Shown here: one piece after another, positions 1-12,040 of the stretch
Layout: each line of letters opens with the position of its first letter
Position numbering within the stretch: position 1 is the first letter of the stretch
Origin: Voacanga thouarsii
Taxonomy: Eukaryota; Streptophyta; Magnoliopsida; Gentianales; Apocynaceae
NCBI GenBank assembly: GCA_026120185.1
Contig: JANUWF010001617.1
Coordinates: forward strand, 1,860,001-1,924,000
DNA length: 64,000 bases
Direction of reading: 5' to 3'
The notes under the pieces: generated by a model
Databases searched by the model: none
What the model was told of the DNA's origin: nothing
What the model saw: only the letters and a program-made list of their open reading frames with translations
Translations under genes and position numbers: made by a program

Positions 1-134
1 GTTAGAATACCATGGAAGTTTAATTTGATTTATCTATAAATATTGAAAAATAAATACATAAGTATTGTTTGATTTTTGGACTCCATCATTACCACCATAC
101 AAATTGTTATCAAATAAATTTTTATATTTCTTCA
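1..134 (+). repeat. LTR-A, 3' part of an old short LTR retrotransposon
   Basis: The first 134 bases match positions 1,957-2,090 closely, including the phrase CATTACCACCATACAAATTG. The match ends in TTCTTCA, followed by ATTAGTATCAGAGTT, a degenerate tRNA-iMet primer site. It is therefore the tail of an LTR whose start lies left of the window. Identity is inferred from the three-fold repetition (LTR-B at 1,657, LTR-C at 3,264) and the primer site. Confidence 0.7.
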
Positions 135-780
135 TATTAGTATCAGAGTTATTTTTAAATTCTGTAGTTTGGTACTAGGTTGATTCAAATCATTCCAATT
201 AGAGTACTCTAGTCCGTCAAAGTTTAATCAATCCAACAGAGACCAATTAGAATTAGATAATTTAAAAATCTTATTATTCATCCTTTTCAAATTTTTATCT
301 TTGACAAATTTGATTTATGGTGTTTACAGATGTTAACTTTTCTCCAAATCATTTGTCTTTGGGATATTGTTGAAAAAGATTTTAAAGAACCTCCTACAAT
401 ACCTAGTTGACAAATGAAGAAAGATAAGATCTTTAAAAAAAAAAAAAAAGAGGTACATGGATGTTAGTATACATTTTTATTTTTTTAGTAAACTGGCAAT
501 TGATGCAAAAACAGATATCGTGTATATAGAATCAACAGAGGAATCGTGGATAATTTTGATAAAGTCTTATGGAGGTAAGATTTCTTATAAAAGTTATATT
601 AGTAAAGACGTTATTGAAAAAAAAAATTCAAACTTTTGGATGTGAAAATTTTGAAAATAAAAAAGGATCATTCTTTTGAAAAAGTTGATGAGAATTTTCC
701 TATTGAAATTGGACAGATTATGAGAATGTTGTTAGGTCAAAAAGATGAAACTTTAACTTCTAAAAGATGAAATTTTCTTA
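135..780 (+). pseudogene. Leader and gag remnant of the short LTR retrotransposon, copy 1
   Basis: A primer-site-like sequence at about 135-150 is followed by a leader and a broken gag-like reading frame. The frame at 457-645 has the layout of the N-terminal part of a Copia gag: a short helical segment, then a phrase ESWIILIKSYGGK that resembles the gag motif KEAWDIL..Y. The same segment recurs at 2,091-2,740 with similar frame breaks. No protease, integrase or reverse transcriptase follows, so this looks like a gag-only, non-autonomous internal domain. The gag assignment is a family resemblance judged by eye. Confidence 0.5.
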
Positions 781-1190
781 ATATAGATTTTCTAAAAGAT
801 CGTGCGAATGTTGTGAGATCTCATGAGTATTAGCTCATTCATTCCTTGGTTGCGAACTCTCTTACAAGAACACTTTTAGATAGACGTATCCTTTGTTCGC
901 CGTTAGGAAACTCTAAAGTTTACTTACTTATTTCGGCTATGTTACATGCTATCGAACTCTTTGCATAAGATCATTCTATCCCCTAGATGTCTTTTCCACA
1001 ATTTTGGTGGACTTTGTATAATATGCATGTATTCTTTCAAAATACCCTAAAAAAAATTCCTCTATATAATTCTTGTGTTTTCACTTATATTTATATATTC
1101 AACATGATTATTAAGGATTAAAACAATATCCTAAATAAGAATTGATTAAAGTTCTTCCAAAAGTCATTATAAATGCTTTAACCTAATAAG
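781..1190. other. AT-rich interval without recognised content
   Basis: Lies inside the first copy of the short LTR retrotransposon, between the gag remnant and the SINE. It has no counterpart after the second gag copy, so it is an insertion or an independently decayed part. I see no reading frame, inverted repeat or tandem repeat in it. Confidence 0.4.
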
Positions 1191-1194
1191 CACT

Positions 1195-1498
1195 AAGCAA
1201 ACACTAATTTGTAGTGTATCTTACCAAAAACAGGTTCCTTCCCATTATCACATCGCACACACTTCACTTTTTGTGGGTCAAGGAGAAGCCCGCATCTATT
1301 ACTTTTTGAGCGTGCACAGGGTGAAACTCGCCTCGTGATCCTAGTTAATAAAGAATTATAAGGATGCAAACTAGTATAGACAAGTCCTAACTGACTAGTA
1401 TAACTGAGAAGGCCAATATGCATCCTATAGGATTCGAACTTGTGATCTTCTGATCTCTGCGTTCTTTATCCGACCAACTTAACCACCTCTTTCAAGGC
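1195..1498 (-). mobile_element. tRNA-derived SINE-like element
   Basis: On the minus strand, GGTTAAGTTGGTCGG (plus 1,471-1,485) fits a polymerase III box A, and AAGTTCGAATCC (about 1,428-1,441) fits box B. The spacing of about 40 bases is the usual one. The block resembles a tRNA 5' half to T-arm, followed by an unrelated body of about 220 bases containing GTTTCACCCTGTGCACG, a phrase of the kind found in plant SINE bodies. The 3' end and target duplication are not clear, so the downstream boundary is approximate. A lone tRNA pseudogene is less likely because the tRNA-like part lacks a proper acceptor stem. Confidence 0.55.
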
Positions 1499-1656
1499 CA
1501 CTCACTTCACTTTCATATTAAAATTGAGTCTCAACTATCGGGAAACATTGGTGAAGATGTCACATCATCTTTCTTTTTTTAGCCATAAAAAGCTGCCATA
1601 TACCTAATAGTAGTCATCTATTTGTATCTACCCCAATCTTTTTTTATATAGAGACA

Positions 1657-2090
1657 TGCTATTGGCATTATTAACTCAAATTTATCAATTTAGAAGATTC
1701 TTTATTAATTAGAAGAGTTTGTTAGCTTTAATATTTACTAATTTTATTTTATTGAGTCATGTTTTAGTAATTTCTTGAAGTTGTTATAGTTTCCTAATAT
1801 TATTTGGAATCAAAGTTCTAGTTTGAATGGGTATTGTCTTATAATCTTGTGAGATCTATTTATATGAATTGGTGTTAAGGTTGTGTGTATGTGATGGAGT
1901 CATAATTTAGGTTTTGTGCCGCAAGATATAATTTAGGGTTTGATCCTATAAAAATTTGTTAGAATACCATGGAGGTTTAATTTGATTTATCTATAAAATT
2001 GAAAAATAAACACATATGTATTGTTTAATTTTTGGACTCCATCATTACTACCATACAAATTGTTATCAAATAAATTTTTATATTTCTTCA
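1657..2090 (+). repeat. LTR-B of the short LTR retrotransposon
   Basis: Starts with TGCTATTGGCATTATTAACTC-like sequence matching LTR-C at 3,264 and ends in TTCTTCA before a primer-site-like ATTAGTATCAGGG. About 434 bp. It is shared as the 3' LTR of the left internal domain and the 5' LTR of the right one. Confidence 0.7.
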
Positions 2091-3263
2091 TATTAGTATC
2101 AGGGTTATTTTTAAATTCTACAATTTGGTATTAGGTTGATTCAAACAACTCCAGTTAGAGTACTCTAATTCGTCAAAGTTTAATCGATCCAACAGAGACA
2201 AATCAAAATCAAATAATATAAAATTCCTATTATTTATCCTTTTAAAATTTTTGTCTTTGACAAATTTGATTTATGGTGTTTACAGATGTTAACTTTTCTC
2301 CAAACCATTTGTCTTTGGGATATTGTTGAAAAGGATTTTAAAGAACCTCCTACAATACCTAGTTGACAAATGAAGAAAGACAAGATCTTGAAAAAAAAAA
2401 AAGAGATGCATGGATGCCAGTATACATTTTTATCTTTTTAGTAAACTGGCAATTGATGCAAAAATAGATATCATGTATACAAAATCAGCAAGGGAATCGT
2501 GGATAATTTTGACAAAGGCTTATGGAGGTAAGATTTCTTATAAAAGTTATATTAGTAAAGACGTTATTGAAAAAAAAATTCGAACTTTTGGATGTGAAAG
2601 TTTTGAAAATAAAAAAGGATCATTCTTTTGAAAAAGTTGATAAGAATTTTCCTATTGAAATTGGAAAAGATCATGAAAATGTTGTTGAGGTAAAAAACAT
2701 GGAAACTTTAACTTCTAAAAGATGAAATTTTCTTAATAGAGATTTAGAATTTGATTGTTGGTGAAAATTTAGTCATTTATGAAGTTGGATCATTTGATAA
2801 TTTGGAGGGATTCTAATTTATTTAATATTTGTGATGTATATGAATTCTCTTAAGTTAAAAGGAAAAGTTAGATGATTGTAAAAAACTTATTCTTGTTATT
2901 GTGTTGAAGTAATTGATCTATTGAGTTCTGCTACTAATAATATGACTGAAATTCAATATTCTTTGAAAGAAAGACTTTTTTTATAAAGAGGATATTATTA
3001 ATATTCTTGGAATTAAATTTTTTTTTAAATACAAAGAAATCTTTGAATTTGATGGTTTTGTTAATACTGAGTTATTTGAAGAAAGGAACAAAAATGAGAC
3101 ATTCTTGTGTGGACTGGGTTCACGTGGACTGAATGCATTAGTAGGTTGTACTGTACAATTTACAGTGCATGATGTATAATGTGCTAATACATCTTGTCCA
3201 CATGGACCAGGTCTATATAAGAATTTCTGAACAAGAATAATTATGAGAGTTTAAGAGAGATTA
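2091..3263 (+). pseudogene. Internal domain with gag remnant, copy 2
   Basis: Repeats the leader and gag-like block of 135-780 (best frame 2,410-2,631) and continues to a purine-rich tract, GAGAGTTTAAGAGAGAT, just before LTR-C, which fits a polypurine tract. The internal region is only about 1.2 kb and has no pol. With LTR-B and LTR-C this forms a compact, non-autonomous element of the TRIM type. The gag frame carries stops and frameshifts. Confidence 0.55.
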
Positions 3264-3299
3264 TGTTGGTATTATTAACTCAAATTTATCAATTTGGAA

Positions 3300-4168
3300 T
3301 AGGGGTGGCAATATTGAACACGACACGAAAACGATACGGTTATAGCGGGTTAGGGTTGGGGTTTCACGAGTTCGAGTTGAAATAGGTCGACCCGTTTAAC
3401 TTTAAACGTGTATAGGTCATAAACAGATTCAATCCGTTTTAATCCGTTTCAACCCGCGAACCCGTTTAACTTTTTTTAATATTTATATTTAATACTTTTT
3501 GTAACACCCTACAAATTTCACTATAGAAAATTAGATAATTTAATTTTTTTACATGAATTAATTAAATTAAATTTTATTATATGAATTAATTGAATTGTTT
3601 GTGTGTCTATTTTGTTTAATTATATGAGACATCTTAAGGAAAATAAATGATGTTAATGTAGCTATTTGCTTGATATATAGTAAATGAATTATTCTTAATT
3701 AATTATTATTTAGTGTCTATAATAATAATAATATTATTATTACAATGACTTTTAGCTAGAGAAAATAATTTCTTAAACAATCTAATTTTATTGCAAAACT
3801 ACATTTGTTTAGATTTTTAAGATTAAATCTTATGAATTTATTGAGATCTTTAAATATTTAGCAGTTTGTTGTTTTAATTAGTTTTTTTAATTTTATATGA
3901 TTTGATTTTTTAAATTTTTTTGTGTAATGGTGCACAAATTTGTGGGTTTAGTAGGTATTTGGGTTGACGGATTTAATAATTATTTATTTAATTTTTTGTG
4001 TCTAATCGTGTCAACCTGTTTTATAACACGAACACGACACGAAAATAAACGGGTTGACATGATACGACACGTTTATTAATCGAGTCGTATTTGGATTGGC
4101 CTGTCGAGTGTAATTATTTCAAGTTGACACGATCCACCAACTCGAACACAATACGATTGCCACCCCTA
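3300..4168. mobile_element. Non-autonomous hAT element, copy 1
   Basis: Terminal inverted repeat TAGGGGTGGCAAT at both ends, flanked by perfect 8-bp direct repeats ATTTGGAA (3,292-3,299 and 4,169-4,176). An 8-bp duplication with a TAGGGRTG-type terminus is diagnostic of the hAT superfamily. The subterminal regions are rich in CACGACACG and CCCGTTT phrases; the AT-rich centre encodes nothing. A second copy of the same family lies at 57,684-58,585. A transposase must come from elsewhere in the genome. Confidence 0.9.
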
Positions 4169-4537
4169 ATTTGGAAGGTTCTTTATTGATTAGAAGGGTT
4201 TATTAGTTTTAATATTTACTATTTTTATTCTATTGAGTTATGTTTTAGTAATCTCGTAATGTTATTATACTTTTGTAAGATTGTTTGGAGTCAAATTCTT
4301 AATTGTCTTGTGACATCTATTTATATAAATTGGTGTTTAGAGCTTCATATGATAGAGCCATAGTTTAAGACTTGGTCCCGTGAGATAATTTACATATCCC
4401 ATTTTGTCACGTGAAAACTTATGAGAATAGCATGTAAGTTTTATTTGATGTATCCATTACCATTAGAGATAAATACATATTGTATTGTTTGAATTTTTAA
4501 CTTTAACATTACCACCATACAAATTGTTATTAAATAT

Positions 4538-4542
4538 ATTCT
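4538..4542. repeat. Target site duplication ATTCT, left
   Basis: Identical to 13,850-13,854 on the other side of the Copia element; 5 bp is the usual Copia duplication. Confidence 0.9.
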
Positions 4543-6403
4543 TGTTTGAATATATACCCTCTAGACTAGTTTATCTGATGTAATTATCGAATTTATTAAT
4601 AAAAGAATTTATTCTCAAAATTTGTTTGTGAATTTATATTTTATTTGTGCACGAATTTCATTTGAAAATGACCCATTGTATTTAAGTAAATGATCCATGT
4701 GAATGGTGATCTTTCACAGCAAAGTATGGATCACGGGTTACTAAACACACAAATATTTGCTTTTAATCGATTGATGAGAATGAGAATCTCATCATGTTTA
4801 AATTATTATGTTACGAATTTCAAATGTGGAATGGCTTGCCTTTAGCCAGTGAGTAGTCCACTTACTTCATAGTATGAGTGTATTTCGAATATGTAGAATA
4901 TGACCCGTAATAGTAATTTCTAAAAGTACTATTTAAAGTAACTCAGACTATTATTGCTACAGCGTGGACTAATACTCTACCACTTGAGTATGAGTTGGTA
5001 GTCTGACGAAGTTAGAAGCATATACTTTGATATACTGTAATTGAGATTCTTTCGTAGAGCCAATATACTTATATGTTGAGTATATGAGACTAGTTAGTTT
5101 AGACGGATTTGTACAAGATAGTTTCTACGCTATATCGCCCCATTGTAACTGTTTAAATAATCTAATTATTCATGGCCCTGGAAAACATGACTTGGATATT
5201 TATTTTAGGATAACTCCCTTGGAAAGTGGAAATATTTCAAGAATCGTGGATCATTGGATTAGAGGTCTAAGGATAGTAGATGTTTATTAGAGAAGTGTTA
5301 GTACACTCATTCTCTCTAATTGCACGGCAATGTGTAGTGAGATATTTTAGTGATTACACCTGTAAGTCGAAAATTTTGCTAACGCAACATTATCCTTAGG
5401 GTCAATATTTCATTATGGTGATATTAAGAAATATTTAAAATATAAAATATAATTATTTATATAGCATGGTATTTTTATTATTTTATTAGTCAATGCAATG
5501 TGTCTTTTGGTCCCCGAAATAGCCCTTAAGTCCTGACAGATTTCGGTTAAAGAATTGGTCTTGATATTTATGAAATTTATTTTATTTTATTAGTCTAATT
5601 TATTATTAGACTAGAATAAAATAAAAGGTCCGAGAGAGTATTTATTTTATCTAATTTAATTGATTAATTAGTTATTCAGGGCCCAAGACTCATATTGAAT
5701 AATTAAAAAATTAATCTGGATATAAACTAGATAAAATGTATGATATTTTATATTGATCTATTTGGGTTTGCTAATTATTTATTGGGTTATTTAAGAAAGT
5801 TCAGAAAATAAATAATTGATATTTATTATTTATGAGTGTTTAAATCCAAGAATAAATAATTTTATTTGGCTTAATAAATAAGACTAAGGGTAAAATAAAA
5901 TTTAAAAAAATAATTAATTAATTAATTAAAAAATAAAAAAATAACACGGGATGGATCTCGTATTGTTTTGTATTGTTTTGCATGAAAGATAATAGAAAGC
6001 ATGAATGCTTTCCGTTTTTACGCAATGTGGAGGCTCTCTCTTAGGGAATGTGGAAAAGTAATGAAAAGCTCTTCATGCATTTGGTGAAAGGACCTTTTCA
6101 ATTTTTCAACCATTCACAGAAACAAAAAACTCAACAAGCATTTCGACGGAAAAGCCTTCAAAGGCTTGTCAAAACCCAATCTTTAAGCTTTCATCGACTG
6201 TGCTACGGGCACCATTTCGGAATATCAAAGGCTTTGCGTGAATGAGACGCAGTAGACGTTTGTAAGGACGTGATCCAATAGTCTCAAATATCCTTACACA
6301 GACATTTACACTAGTGCGAAAATGGCCATTTAATCATACAGGTAAATTTTTCATTTTCTTAGTATGCTTTCGTTTTGATGATTTGTGTCATTTTAATCTT
6401 TCA
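4543..6403 (+). repeat. 5' LTR of Copia 1
   Basis: Begins TGTTTGAATATATACCC and ends TTTCA; about 1.86 kb. The partner at 12,041-13,849 begins TGTTGGAATATATGCCC. Contains the promoter and polyadenylation region in principle; a long run of regular AT-rich sequence prevents me from naming a TATA box with confidence. Confidence 0.88.
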
Positions 6404-8083
6404 ATTGGTATCAAAGCTATGGTTTAGCAAATGTAGAAAGCATGTTAGGCTTAACTAAAATAAAAAAATATTTATTTTAGTTGAAATTTGTGATCCTTCG
6501 TATTTACTGGTATGGGTAGTTTCACTATAAATTTCGCGAGTAGAAGTATACACAATATATTTTGATTACTTTCATAGATATCGGGTAAACCCAATATTTT
6601 TAAGGACATAGGCGGTTGTTTGAATGAGTTTTGATTGAAAATGGAAGAAAAAAAATCGAAACCAGCATGCAGAGTTTCTTTCTAGAGAAGAAGGTATTGT
6701 TGAAGCCAAAAGGAGCCGAGCCGCCATTGGATGTGGGATGAGCTGCTAAGCCGTGGCTCCAAGCCGCGTGCAACTCCTTCCCAGCAAGGAATTGCAATTC
6801 TGCTGCACGGTCAACAATTTTGACCGCTTAGTTGGAGTGGGCACAGGCTTGGTCCACTCACCCGGATCCGGCCTATGGGCCATGATCCAGTGTAGCGGAT
6901 GCATTGGACCCGAATTATTATTATTATTATTGTTGTTGTTGTTGTTGTCTCATACTAGGCGGAGTTATTTTTAATACAATAGTTAATATTCTTTGAATAT
7001 TTTGTATGAAAAATAATAGTAAAGGAAATTTTAAGATTAAATAAGATCATTAATTAATGTGTTTAATTCTATTATTTGGATACTTAAATGAAAAGAATAA
7101 AAAAGCATGAAAAAATTTATAGTTTTCTAGCATGCTTATTTTTTTTTTGTACCCTATGTGCACGTTTTCTCAAATGCCAAAGTCTTTGGGAATTTTTGAC
7201 AAAGAAAAATATTTTTCTTAAATTAAATGGTTAATTTGAATTCGAATAAAAATTAATTCTTGAATATTTTCTCAAAGGAATTTATCCTTGACATAGAAAA
7301 TATTATGGATTTAGATATTTTTGTGAATTAAAATAAAAAACCATTTTGATTGAATTTTAATAAGAAAAATTATTTTTGTCAAATTAATCTTGAGATCAAA
7401 ATCTCTCTAAAGTTTTATTGAAATTTTTTTAAATTATTAAGTTTATTAACTTAAATATAATTAATCCATGAAAAAATTTCTCAAAGGATATAAACCTTGA
7501 TATAGAAATTTTTATGAGTTTAAATATTTTATTTTGAGTTAAAAGAAAATTTAATTAAAATTTTTAAAAGATATTTTTCAAGAAAACCCTTATTTTAAAA
7601 TATTAAGTGGGAGAGGGGTTCCAACGACCCCACGGCTTCCATCACGATCCTCATTAGAGATCATGGGTCCCCTCGTGTCACCCTAGGAGTGAACCCGTAT
7701 AGAATGGGGATACCACAAAAATCTAAAACTAATGGATGGATATAATTAATAACTTGAGACAAGTGTTATAATCGGCTAACCCACGTTGGAGATTTTGGTG
7801 CGAGGAATATCCATAGGAAACAAGAATAAACGGTCATCCCGTGATGGAGTTATCTTCTAGATCATTACCTAAAAGGAAAATTAATTTGTGGTGGTTAATA
7901 CACTTAGTTTAGAAAACTATTAATCTTTTTAAGAAGTTATGTCAGTTTTTTTAAGAGCCAAATTAATTATATTAAAGATAATAGTGATAGAGTTAACTAT
8001 TATCGGATTTAATATGAGGATAAAGTCACAAATTATTTTGTTTTTCCACAAACTGAATTTTCTTTTATTTTCAATATTTCAAA
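6404..8083 (+). other. Primer site and untranslated leader of Copia 1
   Basis: The tRNA-iMet primer site is at 6,406-6,417. The leader is unusually long at about 1.7 kb. It includes a GC-rich stretch at about 6,700-6,910 followed by ATT and GTT trinucleotide runs (about 6,917-6,947), then AT-rich sequence. The second Copia element has a GC-rich leader segment in the same place (about 54,036-54,260). No complete reading frame is seen. Confidence 0.6.
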
Positions 8084-8887
8084 ATGGTTGGTGGAGATTT
8101 TTTTAGTCATTTGGCTATTATTCTCCGTGAGAATAAGCTAACGGGTCCAAATTATGTAGATTAGAAAAGGAACTTGGACATAATACTCATTGCTGAGAAG
8201 TATAAGTTTGTCCTCTTTGAAACTTGCTCTGTTATCGGGGAGGGTTCTACCACTGACGAGCGCGAGATTGAGAAAGCATCGAAGAAAGCCAATGAAATGG
8301 CTTGATGCTATATGTTGGCATCCATGTCTAATGTGCTCCAGTCAAAACACAAGCACATGACCACTGCATACGATATTAGTCAATCATTAGCCACGATATT
8401 CGGTGATAAGAGTCGACCCGCAAAGCAAGAAGCTCTTAGGATGATTATAAACACTAAGATGGCTAATGGAGCATCAGTCAGGAAACATATGCTCAAAATA
8501 ATTACTGCTTTCGAGGAAGTGGAAGTCTTAGGGGCTGTTATTGATCCCGAGAGTCAAGTGGATATGATTTTCGAATCTCTGTCGGGTTCTTTTACTCAAT
8601 TTAAGTTGAACTACAATATGAACAAGTTAAACATGAGTTTAACTGAGTTAATGAAAGAGCTCCAGGTGGCGGAGAAGGTTATGAAACCACAGTCTAAGGC
8701 TATGATTGCTAAAACTTTTTCTTTCAGAATTGGGCTTAAGCCTAGGAAGTTCAAGAAGAAGAAGGGAAACGCACAGGCACAACCTAAGAATCAGCCCAAC
8801 AAGCCTAAAGACAAATACTTCAAATGCGGGTAGAAGGGACACTGAAAAAATGAGTGTCTAGAACTTCAGGCCAAGAAAACTCTATAG
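8084..8887 (+). pseudogene. Copia 1 gag (broken)
   Basis: The frame from the ATG at 8,084 encodes the capsid-like protein of Copia: an N-terminal NKLTGPNYVD segment, a helical core with LNYNMNKLNMSLTELMKELQ, a lysine-rich stretch, and a CCHC zinc knuckle (KYFKCG, KGH, NEC at about 8,812-8,860). In-frame stops sit at 8,162, 8,303 (TGA), 8,831 (TAG, in the knuckle) and 8,843 (TGA, in the knuckle). Each stop replaces a Trp, Arg or Gln codon by a single C-to-T or G-to-A change. The longest open part is 8,312-8,833. Confidence 0.88.
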
Positions 8888-8898
8888 GTATTATTCTC

Positions 8899-10060
8899 TA
8901 TTTAGAGTCTATTTCAATGGTTGGATCAACTTCTACTTTGATTGTCGATTTTGGTGCCACTGATCATATCTGTAACTCCTTGCATGGGTTTAAGAAGACA
9001 AGAAGACTCCAAAAGGGTGAGCATGGACTACGAGTAGGAAATGGAACACGAGTATGGGCCCTTGCAGTGGGAGAGTTGGATTTTATTGTAATAAAGTAGT
9101 TGTATTAAATGATATTTTATATGTACCCGATTTTAGACAGAATTTGATTTCAGTTGCAAAACTAATAAATGATGGATATTCTATTTTTTTCCATTCTGGT
9201 ATTACTATTAGTAGAAATTGAGAAGTTTTATGTATAGGCACATGTATGGAAACTTATTCTTTTTAAATTTTACAAACAATCAAATAAATAACGCTCAATC
9301 TGAACCTTTAAGTAAGAAGAGAAAAATCAATGTCAATGACTCATATCTTTGGCATCTAAAATTGGGTCATATTAACTCAACCAGGATTCAGAGGTTAATC
9401 CATGATGGGCCATTAGGCTCATTAATATTGAAAAGTTGGCCTTAGTATGAATCATGCCTTATGGGGAAAATGATTAAAAAGTCGTTCACCCAAAAGGCTG
9501 ATAGAGCCAATGAGATATTGGGCCTTATTCATACTGATGTGTGTGGTCATTTGTCTACTCAAAATAGAGGGGGTTTTGAGTATTTCATCAGTTCCACAAT
9601 GATTGTACAAAGTTTGGTTATGTCTACCTGATGAGGCGCAAGTCTGACTCTTTTGACAAGTTCAAAGAGTTTAAGGCTGAAGTGGAGCATTGGACAGGTA
9701 AACTGATCAAAACTTTTCGATCGGATTGTGGTGAAGAGTATCTCCTCAGTGAGTTCAAGAATGATATAGTACATCATGAGATAGTATCCCAACTCTCTAC
9801 GCCAGGTACACCCCAGCAGAATGGAGTACCTAAGAGAAAGAATAAGACATTAATGGAAATGGTCCGAAGCATGATATCTTATACTATTCTTCCGGTCTCT
9901 TTTTGGGGATATGCCTTGGAAACAACGACATACATTCTGAGCTTGATGCTTTTCAAGTCAGTACCTAAGACACCTGATGAGATACGGACTGGGCGTAAGC
10001 CAAGTCTAAATCATCTCAGAATATGAGGCTGTCCAACTTATGTACTGATCAATGGAGACA
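8899..10060 (+). pseudogene. Copia 1 protease and integrase (broken)
   Basis: The protease active site is visible at 8,947-8,970 as DFGATDHI; the family has DSGAT, so the Ser is changed by one C-to-T step. The integrase follows: zinc-binding part LWHLKLGH (about 9,350) with CLMGKM, a catalytic core beginning IHTDVCGH (about 9,532), and the block TPGTPQQNGV (about 9,802). The third acidic residue of the DDE triad is replaced by Lys (AAG at 9,832), a G-to-A change. Several stops and frameshifts interrupt the frame. Both enzymes are therefore dead even where the frame is open. Confidence 0.85.
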
Positions 10061-10439
10061 AGTCAAAACCAAGATCAGAATTATACTACTTTATTGGGTA
10101 TCTAAAAGGAACAAAAAAGAGGTTACTTTTATCATCCTAAGGAGCATAAAATATTGGTAAGTACTAATACTAATACTTGGAGGATGATCAAAGTACTTCC
10201 ACTGAAGGTTCAACAAAGTTGGAACTCGATGTGAAATTATCTTCGGAATCAACTTCTTCAGACCCGATTATGAAATAAAAAGAGGCACAGCCTCAAGAAC
10301 CTGTTCAAACGGAGCTTCGTCGTAGTGGGAGGGTATTTAGAGTTCTAGAAAGATGGACATGAAAGACTTTCGAGCTGGTTTCTGGCCGTTAGGAACAAGA
10401 TCCCACTAGATACGAGGAGGCTATTACTGATGCCGATAG

Positions 10440-11130
10440 ATCTGTGGCATGAAGTAATGAAAGTCGAGATTGAGTCTATATACTTCAATCAGGTTTGAGA
10501 TCTCGTAGCTTCACCTGAAGGGATAAAACCCATTGGGTGTAAGTGGTTATACAAGAGAAAGAGGAAGGCGGATGGGAAGGTGAAAACCTTCAAAACTAAG
10601 CTTGTGGTAAAAAGGTATACTCAAAAAGAGGAAATCGATTATGATGAAACCTTTTCCTCAGTAGTTGTGCTTAAGTCCATCCGTATCCTTCTTACCATTG
10701 CATGTCATTATGACTATGAGATATGACAAATGGATGCTAAGATGGTATTTCTCAATGGCCATCTTAACAAAGACATCTATATGTCCCAACCAAAAGGTTT
10801 TATTACTAAAGGTTAGGAACATATGGTTTACAAGCTCAAGAAATCTATTTATGAACTTAAGCAGGCATCTAGAGCATGGAATATTCATTTTGATAAGACT
10901 GTAAAGTCTTACAGATTCATTCAAAATGAGGATGAACCATGCGTGTACAGGAAATTGGAAGGCATAAATGTGATTTTTCTTATCCTATATGTAGATGACA
11001 TTCTACTCATTGGAAATGATATAGGGGCATTGTCATCTACTAAAATTTGGCTGTCTAGTCAATTTAGTATGTAGGATTTGGAATATGCCAGTTACATTTT
11101 TGGGATTTAGCTTCTTAGAAATAGGAAGTA
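10440..11130 (+). pseudogene. Copia 1 reverse transcriptase (broken)
   Basis: Residues typical of the Copia polymerase appear in order: KPIGCKWLYKRKRKADG (about 10,528), FSSVVVLKSIR (about 10,655), QMDAKMVFLNG (about 10,728), YELKQASRAWN (about 10,851) and the catalytic YVDD at 10,988-10,999. The YVDD is intact, but stops occur at about 10,726 (a Trp codon), 10,816 and 11,072. The stops are again mostly Trp or Gln codons changed by one transition. Confidence 0.88.
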
Positions 11131-12018
11131 GAGAATGTTAGGATTATCCCAAACGACATGCATTGACAAGATGCTAGCCAAGTTTAGCATGGACTCACGC
11201 AAAGGAGTTCTAATCCCTTATAGACATGGGTTGTCTTTTTGTTCTAAGGACTGTCCTAAGTCTCAAGAGGAAAAAGATAGGATAAGTAGGATTTCCTACG
11301 CTTCGACTACGGAAAGTCTCATGTACGTCATGCTATGTATTAGGCTAGATATCTACTTTTTTGTAGGCTTAGTTAGTAGATATCAGTAAAACCCTGGGGA
11401 GGTTCATTGACAAGCTGTAAAGCATATTCTTAAATACCTCAATGGTACGAAAGATTATATGTTAGTTTACAGGGCTGACAACTTGGTTCCTACTGGATAC
11501 ACAGATTCAGACTTCTAGGCAGATAAGAATGAGAGAAAATCTACTAATGGATATGTCTTCACCTTGTCTGGAGGAACTGTTTCATGGAAGAGTATCAAGC
11601 AATCTTCATCTTGTCTGGAAGAGTTGTTTCATGGAGGAGTATCAAGCAATATTGTATTACTGACTCAACTATGGAAGTTGAGTATGTGGCAGCTTCGGAA
11701 GCATCCAAGGAAGCAGGTTGGTTCCGGAAGTTCCTTTCAAAACTTGGAGTTGTGCCATACATGAACAGACCGATTGTGGTGTATTGCGACAACTCTAGAG
11801 TAGTCTTGCAATCCAAAAAACTCAGAAACCACAAGAAATGGAAGCACATCCAGAGGAAGTACCACCTGATCCGAAATTTCATTCAGAGACAGGAAATTGT
11901 GGTGGAACAGATCGCCTCAGAGAACAATCTAACAGATCTCTTCACCAAACCTTTAGCTAAGAGAGTCTTCAAGAAATACTTAGACGTCATAAGGGTGGGC
12001 ACCTATGGACTTTCTTAG
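11131..12018 (+). pseudogene. Copia 1 connection and RNase H (broken)
   Basis: Contains YTDSDF (about 11,500), a TDSTMEVEYVAASEA block (about 11,660) and the C-terminal DLFTKPLAK (about 11,935), the usual end of Copia pol. A 47-bp stretch starting at 11,563 is duplicated in tandem at 11,610, which shifts the frame inside RNase H. The stop codon is at about 12,016, 23 bases before the 3' LTR. Confidence 0.85.
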
Positions 12019-12040
12019 TCTTAAAGTGTGACTGGGAGAT

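Larger units (their letters stand above)
3264..4542 (+). repeat. LTR-C (left part), interrupted by a hAT element
   Basis: TGTTGGTATTATTAACTC opens a third LTR copy. It is interrupted at 3,300-4,168 by the hAT element, resumes at 4,177, and is cut again at 4,542 by the Copia insertion. The LTR continues at 13,850-13,868, where TTATATTTTTTCTTG matches the LTR-A end. So two younger elements are nested in one LTR. Confidence 0.7.

Noticed and set aside
1420..1498. Functional tRNA gene on the minus strand
   Set aside because: Box A and B are present but the acceptor stem does not pair and the sequence continues into a SINE-type body.
11564..11882. Overlapping frames on both strands in the RNase H region of Copia 1
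   Set aside because: They are shadows of the pol frame and by-products of the 47-bp tandem duplication.
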